From: Phyllobacterium bourgognense
Lineage (GTDB): Bacteria > Pseudomonadota > Alphaproteobacteria > Rhizobiales > Rhizobiaceae
DNA: 64,000 bases
Direction: 5' to 3'
Assembly (NCBI RefSeq): GCF_003337575.1
Contig: NZ_QPJM01000002.1
Coordinates: 62,001-126,000, forward strand
The translations under genes and the position numbers were made by a program. Shown one piece after another: positions 1-8,847 of the stretch (position 1 is the first letter of the stretch; the number at the start of each line of letters is the position of its first letter). The notes under the pieces are model-generated. The model did not search any database. It worked only from the letters and a program-made list of their open reading frames with translations, and had not been told where the DNA came from.

Positions 1-181
1 GTGGCTCGATTTCGTCGGGCTCGAATGTGTAGACCGACACCTCGAATATTTCACGATCCTCGTCGATTTCGGCGTTGGAGACCGGCAGTCCGTCCTCTTC
101 GAATTCACGTTCGAGCATGGTGAAGATGCGCTCGGCTTCGATCTTGCCGGCGGTAACGAAAAGGCGGGTCTGGGTGGTCAT
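1..181 (-). CDS. prmA: Ribosomal protein L11 methyltransferase, N-terminal part (cut by window edge)
   Basis: About 60 residues are visible, read leftwards from an ATG at 181. They open [18 protein letters not shown] and continue with [29 protein letters not shown]. This matches the N-terminal substrate-recognition domain of rhizobial PrmA, which trimethylates ribosomal protein L11. The SAM-dependent methyltransferase domain lies beyond the window. Family assignment rests on recalled similarity of this N-terminal pattern (EEDGLP...EIDEDR..FEVSVY), so it is good but not complete. The gene is 60 bp from the SCO1 stop and on the same strand. Confidence 0.72.
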   Translation of the reverse strand, partial: MTTQTRLFVTAGKIEAERIFTMLEREFEEDGLPVSNAEIDEDREIFEVSVYTFEPDEIEP

Positions 182-241
182 TCAAACAAGTTCTCTGCTC
201 TAGGGTGTGTCGAGTTCATGTCAGGCGTGAATACGACAGAC

Positions 242-835
242 CTAGCTTTTGGCGAGGCGTTTCAGTTTCTCGACAGCCGTATCAGGATTTTCGCCATAGG
301 CAATGGTGCCGAAGAAACGGCCTTTACTGTCGAGAAGAAAGATCGAGGCAGTGTGGTCCATCGTATAGTCGCCGCCTTCAACGGGGACCTTGCGCGCAAA
401 GACGCTATAGCCCTTCAGCATGGCGGCGATCTTGTCGGGATCGCCTGTCACGCCCGTGATCCGGTCAGATACATTGCTGACATAGGATTTCATCACGGGA
501 ACAGTGTCCCGCTCCGGATCTACTGTCACGAAATAGGCGTTGACGTACGCGCCCTCGGTGCCGAGTTTCTTGAGCCAGCCGTCAAGCTCGAACAATGTCG
601 TCGGACAGACTTCCGGACAATGGGTGAAGCCAAAGAATATGGCGGATGGCTTTTGCCGGAATGCCGCCTCTGTGATCGGTTCGCCGTTCATCGTCGTAAG
701 CTCAAAAGACGTGCCGAATGGCCCCTGATTGCCGGTCGTCGTCGTCTGGCGTGACGACTGGAAGGTGATCCAGCCCGCAGCCCCGGCAAGAAGTGCAATC
801 GCCACGATCAAAAAAGGCAGCAGACGTTTGTTCAT
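242..835 (-). CDS. SCO1/SenC/PrrC family copper chaperone
   Basis: The 197-residue protein has one N-terminal membrane anchor (residues about 4-23) followed by a thioredoxin-fold domain facing the periplasm. The copper-binding CPEVCP motif is at Cys73/Cys77 and the distal His ligand is His161 (YTMDHTAS). SCO proteins deliver copper to the CuA centre of cytochrome c oxidase or act as thiol-disulfide reductases for it. Length and motif spacing are normal for the family. No oxidase genes are nearby, so the partner is inferred. A 53-codon membrane ORF lies just upstream on the same strand and may be cotranscribed. Confidence 0.93.
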   Translation of the reverse strand: MNKRLLPFLIVAIALLAGAAGWITFQSSRQTTTTGNQGPFGTSFELTTMNGEPITEAAFRQKPSAIFFGFTHCPEVCPTTLFELDGWLKKLGTEGAYVNAYFVTVDPERDTVPVMKSYVSNVSDRITGVTGDPDKIAAMLKGYSVFARKVPVEGGDYTMDHTASIFLLDSKGRFFGTIAYGENPDTAVEKLKRLAKS

Positions 836-863
836 GGATGATTACTCAGGGACTGCCAAGCGT

Positions 864-1025
864 CTACATACACCAGGCCAATCCCGCATTGATGAGGGAA
901 AGGAAGATGGAATCGCCCTTGTTGAACCATGCAGCAAAGGTGAGCCCCGAAGCTACGGATGCCGCAAGCGCAAGGGTCGTATAGAGCATCACTCTCGGTG
1001 TACTGATGGACGATGACGTTTTCAT
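864..1025 (-). CDS. Small hypothetical membrane protein (53 aa)
   Basis: Reading leftwards from an ATG at 1025 gives a 53-residue protein beginning MKTSSSISTPRVMLYTTLAL and ending NAGLAWCM before a TAG at 864. It has a basic N-terminus, one clear hydrophobic segment (about residues 13-33) and a second weaker one at the C-terminus. It ends 28 bp before the SCO1 start on the same strand, so the two could be one transcript. The arrangement hints at a role beside the copper chaperone, but that is inference. No family is recognised. Without conservation data the ORF could be spurious. Confidence 0.5.
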   Translation of the reverse strand: MKTSSSISTPRVMLYTTLALAASVASGLTFAAWFNKGDSIFLSLINAGLAWCM

Positions 1026-1092
1026 TGTTTGATTATAGGATTTCGCTTGGGTTTATGCAAAAGAATTGCCCGAGTTAAAATTTGGGAACATC

Positions 1093-1725
1093 ATGGCCGC
1101 TGCTGACGATCCGCGCTTTCAGAATGACCAGCCGCGCATCCATCCGAGCGCGCAGCTAAAAGGCGTCAAGCTCGGCAAATATACCGAAGTGGGCGAGCGC
1201 GTTGTGCTGCGCGATGTGACAGCCGGTGATTTTACCTATTTCGAACGGCACAGCGAGGGTATCTATGCCGATATTGGGCGGTTTTGCTCGATTGCAGCGA
1301 ACGTTCGCATCAACGCGCTCGAACACCCGATGGAGCGCCTGACGACGCACAAGATCAGCTACCGGCCCAACGAGTTCTTCAAATACCAGGGCATCGATAA
1401 CGTCTTTCGCGCACGCCGGCAAGCGAAACGCGTCGGGATCGGCCATGACGTGTGGATCGGGCATGGCGCGGTGATCATGCCGGCAGTCCAGATCGGTCAT
1501 GGCGCAGTCATCGGCGCCAATGCGGTGGTGACCAGGAATGTAGCACCCTATACGATCGTCGCGGGCAATCCCGCCCGGCCGATACGCCTTCGCTTCCCCG
1601 AAGAGATTGCCGCGCGGCTGCAGCGGCTTGCCTGGTGGGACTGGCCTGCGGAAACGCTATTTGAGGCCATCCCCGACATCCAGTCACTCGCCATCGAGGA
1701 TTTCCTGGCGAAATGGGAACGTTAG
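1093..1725 (+). CDS. Hexapeptide-repeat acyltransferase, phosphonate-metabolism (TIGR03308-like) type
   Basis: This is a left-handed beta-helix transferase of about 210 residues. Isoleucine-patch hexapeptides are visible at both ends (HPSAQLKGVKLGKYTEVGER; VWIGHGAVIMPAVQIGHGAVIGANAVVT) and the family ending YTIVAGNPARPIR is present. It resembles the xenobiotic/chloramphenicol acetyltransferase group and the hexapeptide transferases found in phosphonate operons, but no phn genes are in the window. ATG 1093 is preferred over an in-frame TTG at 1066 because GGGAA lies just upstream of it. The acyl acceptor is unknown. Confidence 0.85.
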   Translation: MAAADDPRFQNDQPRIHPSAQLKGVKLGKYTEVGERVVLRDVTAGDFTYFERHSEGIYADIGRFCSIAANVRINALEHPMERLTTHKISYRPNEFFKYQGIDNVFRARRQAKRVGIGHDVWIGHGAVIMPAVQIGHGAVIGANAVVTRNVAPYTIVAGNPARPIRLRFPEEIAARLQRLAWWDWPAETLFEAIPDIQSLAIEDFLAKWER

Positions 1726-1792
1726 AGCAATTCCAGCAAAAGTGGGAACCGGTTTTGTCCGGAATTGCGTAAAAACAAAGAGTTAGACCGTT
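1726..1792. repeat. Dispersed intergenic palindromic repeat (rhizobial type)
   Basis: Directly after the acyltransferase stop comes a stretch beginning AGAGCAATTCCAGCAAAAGT and ending near GTCCGGAATTGCGTAAAAAC. The arms GCAATTCC and GGAATTGC are inverted repeats, so a transcript would fold into a stem. This pattern is familiar as a high-copy intergenic repeat of Rhizobiales genomes. Only one copy is seen here. Confidence 0.6.
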
Positions 1793-1909
1793 GCAGTGAC
1801 TCGATTGAAAACGGAATGCTCCAAACACCGCCCACCGTTTTGCTTGCAATCGTTCCGCGCAGTGTCCAACTGTGTTTTGCCCCAACGTCAAACCCTCGGG
1901 AGTTTTCTG

Positions 1910-2392
1910 ATGAAGCGCACCCTTGCTGCACTGGCCCTTCTAGGCGCCGCAGTTCTTCCTGCACAAGCCGAGGAAGTCGGCAAGGTCGGTGTAGACTGGC
2001 TTGGCAATGACATTGTCATCGACGCCGTCACCGATCCGAAGGTGCAAGGCGTTACCTGCCATCTCGCATCTTTCTCGCGGGGTATGATCGACCGGCTGCA
2101 GAAAGGCAACTGGTTTGAGGATCCGTCCAATGCCTCGATTTCCTGTCAGCAGACGGGTCCCATAACGATCGCTGATATCGAACTGGGCGAAGGTGGCGAG
2201 CGGGTATTCTCCGAGCGCACCAGCCTCATCTGGAAGAAGCTCGTCATTACGCGCATCTACGACAAGCCAAACAACACGCTCATTTATCTTGCCCATGCCA
2301 CGCAGGTTCAGGATGGCTCTGCCAAGACATCCATCTCGACGATCCCGCTCTTTGCGGGGAACGTGAGTTGGTCCAAAGGCAAGCCGGAGTAA
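1910..2392 (+). CDS. creA: CreA family protein (secreted)
   Basis: The 160-residue protein has a signal peptide ending near PAQAEE (residues about 1-20). The mature part carries the CreA pattern: D..IVIDAVTDPKVQGVTCHLASFSRG, then SISCQQTGPI, a RTSLIWKKL segment and the YD...TLIYLA block near the C-terminus. Two cysteines at the CreA-typical positions (VTC, SISC) could form a disulfide. The function of CreA is not established. The start at 1910 is chosen because a CGGGAG ribosome-binding site precedes it and the signal peptide begins there; longer upstream reading lacks both. Confidence 0.9.
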   Translation: MKRTLAALALLGAAVLPAQAEEVGKVGVDWLGNDIVIDAVTDPKVQGVTCHLASFSRGMIDRLQKGNWFEDPSNASISCQQTGPITIADIELGEGGERVFSERTSLIWKKLVITRIYDKPNNTLIYLAHATQVQDGSAKTSISTIPLFAGNVSWSKGKPE

Positions 2393-2498
2393 TCATTCTG
2401 GCTTTGGCGATTTGGTAAATAATCTTATACTATTGGCTAATAGGAATTTAATCTTATTTACGGCAAGGTGGATCGAGCATTTATCTGAAGGTTTGACC

Positions 2499-3167
2499 AT
2501 GAATTTTCGCATTAAAAATCACAGACTCGGCACTGGCACATCGAATGTGAATTTCATCGGCTCGCCGAATATTGGCGGCGAATTGAACCCCAGATTTCTG
2601 ATCATCCATTACACCGCGAGCGGACCGGACGCCGATATCGCCAGGTATTTTTCGCAAGAAGCTGCCAATGTTTCGGCACATCTCGTCGTCCGCCGCGATG
2701 GATCAGTCACGCAATGCGTGCCATTCAATGTTGTCGCCTGGCATGCGGGCAAGAGCCAGTGGACGGGGAGGGGCGGTACCAGATATTCGGGGCTGAACAG
2801 TTCGGCTATCGGCATCGAGATCGAGAACTGGGGACCGCTTGGCAAGAGTGCTGGAGGCTGGGTGTCGTGGACCGGAGTGGCCGTTGATGGGTCGAAGGTC
2901 ATCGAAGCCCGCCATAAGTTCGGCGTGCCCGATTGCGGCTGGGAAGTCTTCACCACAGCGCAGATCGAGACCGTGATTGCCATCGCGCAAGCTATCTGTC
3001 GCGCATATGCCATCGAGGATATCATGGGTCATGACGATATCGCCCCCCGCCGCAAGTCTGATCCCGGGCCGGCGTGGGACATGGAAGCGTTCAAGGCGCG
3101 GGTGAAAGAGAAGACTGAATATAAGAAAACAAATGGTACACGGATGCTGCAACGGACTGAGCGCTAG
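2499..3167 (+). CDS. N-acetylmuramoyl-L-alanine amidase (Amidase_2 family)
   Basis: This 222-residue zinc amidase cleaves the bond between N-acetylmuramate and L-alanine in peptidoglycan. Likely zinc ligands are His37 (IIHYTASG), His178 (GHDDIAP) and Asp188 (RRKSDPG), with Glu107 (GIEIEN) in the catalytic position. No signal peptide is evident, so it may act in the cytoplasm on muropeptides like AmpD, or be a prophage-type endolysin relic. The ATG at 2499 follows CTGAAGG; a longer reading from 2412 adds residues that fit no domain. The gene is convergent with uvrD and the stop codons almost touch. Confidence 0.9.
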   Translation: MNFRIKNHRLGTGTSNVNFIGSPNIGGELNPRFLIIHYTASGPDADIARYFSQEAANVSAHLVVRRDGSVTQCVPFNVVAWHAGKSQWTGRGGTRYSGLNSSAIGIEIENWGPLGKSAGGWVSWTGVAVDGSKVIEARHKFGVPDCGWEVFTTAQIETVIAIAQAICRAYAIEDIMGHDDIAPRRKSDPGPAWDMEAFKARVKEKTEYKKTNGTRMLQRTER

Positions 3168-3168
3168 C

Positions 3169-5616
3169 TCAAATGCCCTTCACGAAGCTGTCCAGCACAC
3201 GCTTTTGCCCGGCCTTGTCGAAATCGATCGTCAGCTTGTTGCCTTCGATCGCCGAGACATTGCCATTGCCAAACTTGATGTGGAACACGCGGTCGCCCAC
3301 ATCGAAATTCGAGGGCGTCTCGCTGACGGATTTCGCCACCAGTTCGCCATCGATCGTGCGGCCCTTCACTGAACCGCGCCCTGCGCCGAGGACGGAATCC
3401 GTTTCGCCGTAGCCGATGCGCTCCACCTTTGCGCCGGAGCGCGAGCCCCAGTTGTTGCGGGTAGCGTCGGAGCGGTTTTGCTGGGCGCGTTGCCAGCCGG
3501 GTGTCGAGTAGGTATTTTCGAACGGATCGGCGCGATCGAAGCGCGACTGGCCGTATCCGCCGCCCCGGCCGCCATAGCCTCCATAGCTATCGCCGCCCGC
3601 TACCACATCCACATGCGCTTCCGGCAGCTCTTCGAGAAAACGGGAAGGGATCGTCGATTGCCACAGGCCATGGATACGCCGGTTTGAAACGAACCAGATA
3701 TGCAGGTTCTTCTTGGCGCGCGTCAGCCCGACATAGGCGAGGCGGCGTTCTTCTTCGAGGCCCGAGCGGCCGCCTTCATCCAGCGCGCGCTGGTGCGGAA
3801 ACAGGCCTTCCTCCCAACCCGGAAGGATGACCGTCTCAAACTCAAGGCCCTTCGCCGAGTGAAGCGTCATGATATTCACGGCATCGAGGTTTTCGTTCTG
3901 CTCGGCATCCATGACCAGTGCCACATGTTCGAGGAAAGAGCGCAGCGACTCGTATTCCTCCATCGAGCGGATCAGTTCTTTCAGGTTTTCGAGCCGCCCC
4001 GGTGCCTCGGCGGAGCGATCCGCCTGCCACATGGCCGTATAGCCGGATTCGTCGAGGATTTTCTCGGCAAGCTCCGTATGCGGGGTCGTGTCAATCTGCC
4101 CCTGCCAGCGCTGGAAATTTTCCACCACTTCGCGCAAGGCTGAGCGCGGCTTGGGCTTCAGCTCTTCCGTCTGGATCAGGTCGGCCGCCGCGTCGAGCAT
4201 GCTGATGTCGCGGGCCCGTGCATAATCATGCACCTGCCGGATCGCTGCTTCGCCAAGTCCGCGCTTCGGCGTGTTGATGATGCGTTCCAGAGCGAGATCG
4301 TCAGCGCCTTGCGCCACGACGCGGAAATAGGCCAGCGCATCGCGGATTTCGAGACGTTCATAAAACCGCGGGCCGCCGACCACCCGGTAGTTCAGGCCGA
4401 GCGTGACGAAACGGTCTTCGAACTCGCGCATCTGGAACGAGGCACGCACAAGGATCGCCATGTCGTTAAGATTGTGGCCCTTGCGCTGGGCTTGTTCGAT
4501 CTCTTCGCCGACAGCGCGGGCTTCCTCTTCGGAATCCCACGAGGCGTGCACATTGACCTTCGCGTCTTCAGGATTGGCCGCATCGGTGAAGAGGGTTTTG
4601 CCGAGACGGCCTTCATTGTGCGAAATCAGGAACGAGGCAGTACCGAGAATATGCGCTGTCGAGCGGTAGTTGCGCTCCAGCCGGATCACAACCGCGCCGG
4701 GAAAATCCTTCTCGAAGCGCAGGATATTGTCCACCTCCGCGCCGCGCCAACCGTAAATCGATTGATCATCATCGCCGACACAGCAGACATTCTTCGAACC
4801 CTGCGCGATCAGCCGCAGCCACATATATTGCGCGGTATTGGTGTCCTGATACTCGTCGACGAGGATATAGCGAAACTTGGCGTGATATTCTTTCAGCACA
4901 TCCGGATAGGCGCGGAACATGCGGATCGGATGGCAAAGCAGGTCGCCGAAATCGCAGGCGTTCAGCGTCTTCAGGCGGTTCTGGTAGGCGCTATACAGCT
5001 CGCGGCCCTTGCCGTTGGCAAAGGCGCGTGCGTCGCCTTCCGGTATTTCGGAAGGGCCAAGCCCCTTGTTCTTCCAGCCGTCGATCATCAAGGCGAACTG
5101 CTTGGCGGGCCAGCGTTTGTCGTCGAGGCCCTCGGCCTGGATGATCTGCTTGATCAGACGGACGACGTCATCCGTGTCGAGAATGGTGAAATCGGACTTG
5201 AGGCCGACCAGCTCCGCATGACGCCGCAGCAGCTTGACGCCGATCGAGTGGAAGGTGCCGAGCCATGGCATGCCCTCCACTGCACCGCCAACCAGAACGC
5301 CGATACGCTCTTTCATTTCGCGGGCGGCCTTGTTGGTAAAAGTCACCGCCAGGATCTGGCTTGGCCAGGCTTTGCCCAGCGAAAGGATATGCGCAATACG
5401 GGAGGTCAAAACGCGCGTCTTGCCCGTACCGGCACCAGCCAGGACGAGCACCGGACCTTCCGTCGTTTCAACCGCCAGTCGCTGTTCAGGATTGAGTCCG
5501 CTAAGGTAGGGTGGCGCCCCACGCGCTTGCATAGCGCGCGCAGCTATACCCGAAGGCTGGCGCGGCGGCGCATCAGCTTCGTCGAAAAACGGCATATCGT
5601 CAGGTAATCCGGACAT
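3169..5616 (-). CDS. uvrD: ATP-dependent DNA helicase UvrD/PcrA (superfamily 1A)
   Basis: The 815-residue protein carries the full SF1A motif set: Q-motif LNPEQRLAV, Walker A AGAGTGKT (residues 60-67), DEYQDTN (motif II), VGDDDQSIYGWRGA (III), MTLHSAKGLEFETV (V) and VGLTRAK (VI). The C-terminus has a glycine/tyrosine-rich linker (GGYGGRGGGYG) and then a PcrA/UvrD-like small domain (FDVGDRVFHIKFGNGNV). It translocates 3' to 5' in nucleotide excision and mismatch repair and removes RecA from DNA. Length is slightly above the E. coli protein because of the linker. It is convergent with the amidase gene. Confidence 0.95.
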   Translation of the reverse strand: MSGLPDDMPFFDEADAPPRQPSGIAARAMQARGAPPYLSGLNPEQRLAVETTEGPVLVLAGAGTGKTRVLTSRIAHILSLGKAWPSQILAVTFTNKAAREMKERIGVLVGGAVEGMPWLGTFHSIGVKLLRRHAELVGLKSDFTILDTDDVVRLIKQIIQAEGLDDKRWPAKQFALMIDGWKNKGLGPSEIPEGDARAFANGKGRELYSAYQNRLKTLNACDFGDLLCHPIRMFRAYPDVLKEYHAKFRYILVDEYQDTNTAQYMWLRLIAQGSKNVCCVGDDDQSIYGWRGAEVDNILRFEKDFPGAVVIRLERNYRSTAHILGTASFLISHNEGRLGKTLFTDAANPEDAKVNVHASWDSEEEARAVGEEIEQAQRKGHNLNDMAILVRASFQMREFEDRFVTLGLNYRVVGGPRFYERLEIRDALAYFRVVAQGADDLALERIINTPKRGLGEAAIRQVHDYARARDISMLDAAADLIQTEELKPKPRSALREVVENFQRWQGQIDTTPHTELAEKILDESGYTAMWQADRSAEAPGRLENLKELIRSMEEYESLRSFLEHVALVMDAEQNENLDAVNIMTLHSAKGLEFETVILPGWEEGLFPHQRALDEGGRSGLEEERRLAYVGLTRAKKNLHIWFVSNRRIHGLWQSTIPSRFLEELPEAHVDVVAGGDSYGGYGGRGGGYGQSRFDRADPFENTYSTPGWQRAQQNRSDATRNNWGSRSGAKVERIGYGETDSVLGAGRGSVKGRTIDGELVAKSVSETPSNFDVGDRVFHIKFGNGNVSAIEGNKLTIDFDKAGQKRVLDSFVKGI

Positions 5617-5882
5617 TTGAACCCAATGTAGTGATTCGGTACCGAAAAACCAGAAAAATGCGATACAAAAAGAGAACGGCGAGGCTTAGGCCAATCTTCT
5701 ACACCTAAACTTGAAGTTGAAATATACGCCAAGCGATATTGCGTCCTTTGGATTTACGGCATACCCATTTTGATTGAGACGACTCTTTGACTTGAGCACA
5801 CCCTGACAACCGCCGGCACGTTCGCAGCCGCGTGTCAGAGATCATTCGATCCTGATTGAGCTTGGAAAAGGACTCCCGCCCC

Positions 5883-8219
5883 ATGGCAATCACTCTGACA
5901 GCCCTTGTTTTCCTCCTGATCGGTGCGGCGCTGGGTGCCGGCGGTGTCTGGCTCGCGGTGCTTGGTGGCAGCTGGTATTATATCTTCGCTGGGCTGGCTT
6001 TCCTGATCACCTCCTATCTTCTCGTCCGAAAACGCGCTTCGGCGTTGCTTGTTTATGCGATCCTGGTGATCGGTACGCTCGGCTGGGCTATCTGGGAGAT
6101 CGGCTTCGATTGGTGGCAGCTCGCGCCGCGCGGCGGTGTCATCATCCTGCTCGGGCTATGGTTGCTGACACCTTGGATTCGCCGCGGACTGAATGCTGGC
6201 GCTGACGCACAGCGGACTTCGTGGGGTCCGGCCGTTCCTCTGCTTCTCACCGTTCTCGCTGCACTTGTGGTTGCAGGCTACGCTATGATGGGTGATCCGA
6301 AGCAAATCACGGGAGAGCTCAGCGAAGAGGTTATCACAACCGAGCCAGATCTTGGCGGCAACGTTCCCGCCGACGATTGGCACCAATACGGTCGCACCCC
6401 CTATGGCCAGCGCTATTCGCCGCTGAAGGAAATTACGCCAGACAACGTCAATAGTTTGCAGGTTGCCTGGACCTACCAGACCGGCGATGTGAAACTGCCC
6501 GATGATATCGGTGAAACCACCTATCAGGTGACGCCACTGAAAGTGCGCGACACGCTCTATATCTGCACGCCGCACAATTGGGCCATCGCGCTCGATGCCG
6601 CAACCGGCAAGGAGAAGTGGAAGTTCGACCCGAATGTCGGGCTCAATCCCGATCGCCAGCACCAGACATGCCGCGGCGTCTCCTACTATGCCGACCCGGC
6701 TTTGCAGCCCGGCCAACCTTGTGCTGAACGGGTCTATCTACCGACCTCTGACGCGCGATTGATTGCGCTTGATGCGGCAAACGGCCAGATCTGCCCCTCC
6801 TTCGCCGACAAAGGCACCCTGCATCTCGAAAAGGGCATGCCATACAACCCGGCGGGTTATTATTATTCGACGTCACCGCCCGTCGTCGCTGCCGGCAAGA
6901 TCATTGTCGGCGGTGCGGTCAATGATAATTACTCGATACATGAGCAGTCCGGCGTCATTCGTGCGTACGATATCAATACAGGCGCGCTCGTCTGGAACTG
7001 GGATTCAGGCAATCCCGACGTGACGACGCCCTTGCCGGAGGGCCAGACCTATACCCACAATTCACCCAACAGCTGGTCGGTCTCAAGTGTGGATGAGAAG
7101 CTCGGCCTGCTCTTCGTCCCGCTCGGCAACCAGACGCCGGACCAGCTTGGCGCGGGACGGTCGGAGAATGTCGAGAAGTTTTCGTCGTCGATCGTTGCGC
7201 TTGACCTGAATTCCGGCAAGTTGCGGTGGGTCCGCCAGACGGTTCATCACGATCTCTGGGACATGGATGTTCCCGCGCAGCCAACACTTCTCGATATCAA
7301 TACCGCAACGGGCGCCATTCCAGCACTCGTCGGGCCGACCAAGCAGGGCGACATTTATGTTCTCGACCGGCGTACTGGCGAGCCTATCCTGCCGGTAGAG
7401 GAAGTTCCGGCGCCGACGGGTGCCATAGAGGGGGATCATACCGCTCCGACACAGCCTGTATCTGCTCTCAACTTCATACCGCAGCGTTTGACGGGCAAGG
7501 ATATGTGGGGCGTGTCGATGTTCGACCAGCTGGCGTGCCGCATCGAGTTCCTCAGGCTACGCTACGAAGGCCGCTACACGCCGCCATCGCTGCAGGGATC
7601 GCTGATCTATCCGGGCAATTTCGGCGTGTTCAACTGGGGCGGCATTGCTGTCGATCCCGGGCGCCAGATCATGTTCGGCATGCCGACCTATCTTGCCTTT
7701 ACGTCAAAGCTGGTTCCGCGTGCCGATGTTCCGCCACCGGGCGACAATACCAAGGGCAGCGAGCAGGGTCTCAATCGCAATGAAGGCGCCCCCTATGCGG
7801 TCATCATGGGACCGTTCGTTTCGCCGCTCGGCCTGCCTTGCCAGGCTCCACCATGGGGCTATGTGGCCGGGGCTGACCTGCGCACCGGCAAGATCACCTG
7901 GAAGCACCGGAATGGTACAGTGCGGGATTCGTCGCCGCTGCCTTTGCCTTTCAAGGTCGGCGTTCCGGGTATCGGCGGTCCGATGATTACCGCCAGCGGC
8001 GTCGCTTTCCTCGGCGCAGCCGTGGATGATTATCTGCGCGCGTATAATGTCACGAACGGCGAGCAGCTTTGGGAAGCACGCCTCCCAGCAGGCGGCCAGT
8101 CGACGCCCATGTCCTTCGCTTTGAATGGCAAGCAGTATGTCGTCATGGTTGCCGGAGGGCACGGTTCGGTTGGGACCAAACCCGGCGACTATGTCATTGC
8201 CTATACCCTGCCACAATGA
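5883..8219 (+). CDS. gcd: Membrane-bound PQQ-dependent dehydrogenase, glucose/quinate/shikimate type
   Basis: The 778-residue quinoprotein has about five N-terminal membrane helices (residues 1-140) and then an eight-bladed propeller in the periplasm. It starts with the family hallmark WHQYGRTPYGQRYSPL and contains HDLWDMDVPAQPTL. It oxidises aldoses such as glucose directly in the periplasm and passes electrons to ubiquinone, producing gluconate, which is linked in rhizobia to phosphate solubilisation. Substrate could also be quinate or shikimate. PQQ synthesis genes are not in the window. The ATG at 5883 is chosen over upstream frames because the first membrane helix begins there. Confidence 0.92.
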   Translation: MAITLTALVFLLIGAALGAGGVWLAVLGGSWYYIFAGLAFLITSYLLVRKRASALLVYAILVIGTLGWAIWEIGFDWWQLAPRGGVIILLGLWLLTPWIRRGLNAGADAQRTSWGPAVPLLLTVLAALVVAGYAMMGDPKQITGELSEEVITTEPDLGGNVPADDWHQYGRTPYGQRYSPLKEITPDNVNSLQVAWTYQTGDVKLPDDIGETTYQVTPLKVRDTLYICTPHNWAIALDAATGKEKWKFDPNVGLNPDRQHQTCRGVSYYADPALQPGQPCAERVYLPTSDARLIALDAANGQICPSFADKGTLHLEKGMPYNPAGYYYSTSPPVVAAGKIIVGGAVNDNYSIHEQSGVIRAYDINTGALVWNWDSGNPDVTTPLPEGQTYTHNSPNSWSVSSVDEKLGLLFVPLGNQTPDQLGAGRSENVEKFSSSIVALDLNSGKLRWVRQTVHHDLWDMDVPAQPTLLDINTATGAIPALVGPTKQGDIYVLDRRTGEPILPVEEVPAPTGAIEGDHTAPTQPVSALNFIPQRLTGKDMWGVSMFDQLACRIEFLRLRYEGRYTPPSLQGSLIYPGNFGVFNWGGIAVDPGRQIMFGMPTYLAFTSKLVPRADVPPPGDNTKGSEQGLNRNEGAPYAVIMGPFVSPLGLPCQAPPWGYVAGADLRTGKITWKHRNGTVRDSSPLPLPFKVGVPGIGGPMITASGVAFLGAAVDDYLRAYNVTNGEQLWEARLPAGGQSTPMSFALNGKQYVVMVAGGHGSVGTKPGDYVIAYTLPQ

Positions 8220-8230
8220 TCGAAGGTTTC

Positions 8231-8701
8231 TCAACGTTGCGGGAGCTTCAACGGAGCTCCCGTTTTCACGGTGCGGATGGCGAAATTCGAACGGATGTCC
8301 GCAACACCAGGAAGCAATAACAGCTTTTCAGTTAAGAACCGCTCATAGGCGCTGAGATCCTCGACAACCACCTCGGCGAGAAAGTCCGCAGTTCCGGAGA
8401 TGAGGAATGCGGCTGTCACTTCCGGCATGGCAATCAGCGCCGCCTGTTGCGCGTCCGAATTTTCGCGGCTGTGCTGCCCGACCTTGATTTCGACGAAAAC
8501 CGTCAAGCCGAGACCGACTTCCTTGCGGTCGATATCAGCGCGGTAACCACGGATGATTCCGGCCTTTTCCAGATTGCGGATACGGCGCAGGCAAGGTGAG
8601 GGCGAAAGGTTCACCTTCTCGGCAATCTCGACATTGGTCGCCCGTGCGTCCTCCTGCAGAGCTTCGAGTATTCCGATATCGAATTTATCAAGGTTTGGCA
8701 T
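8231..8701 (-). CDS. Lrp/AsnC family transcriptional regulator
   Basis: This 156-residue regulator starts MPNLDKFDIGILEALQEDAR, a standard AsnC-type winged-helix entry, with the recognition helix around SPSPCLRRIRNLEKAGII. The RAM/ACT-like ligand domain follows (GTADFLAEVVVEDLSAYERFL). The ATG at 8701 is preceded by AGGCGG and gives the usual Lrp length; longer reading to 8785 adds unrelated residues. It is divergent from a DMT exporter across about 150 bp. The pair suggests an amino acid or related metabolite is sensed and exported. The ligand is unknown. Confidence 0.9.
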   Translation of the reverse strand: MPNLDKFDIGILEALQEDARATNVEIAEKVNLSPSPCLRRIRNLEKAGIIRGYRADIDRKEVGLGLTVFVEIKVGQHSRENSDAQQAALIAMPEVTAAFLISGTADFLAEVVVEDLSAYERFLTEKLLLLPGVADIRSNFAIRTVKTGAPLKLPQR

Positions 8702-8847
8702 AAACCGCCTCATAGTCCCATTAAACTTACCGAATATTGCTGATAACGTATCAACAGCAGCATCAACTTGCAAGGACATGCTCATGCCATGGGCGCTATC
8801 CTGCCTTTCAACCGAAGATGTTCGGGCATTTTTGAAAGGAAGTTCCG

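Noticed and set aside
4228-5607. A 459-codon open frame antisense to uvrD
   Set aside because: It mirrors a strongly conserved helicase gene, has no family features and reads as the complement of GC-rich codons.
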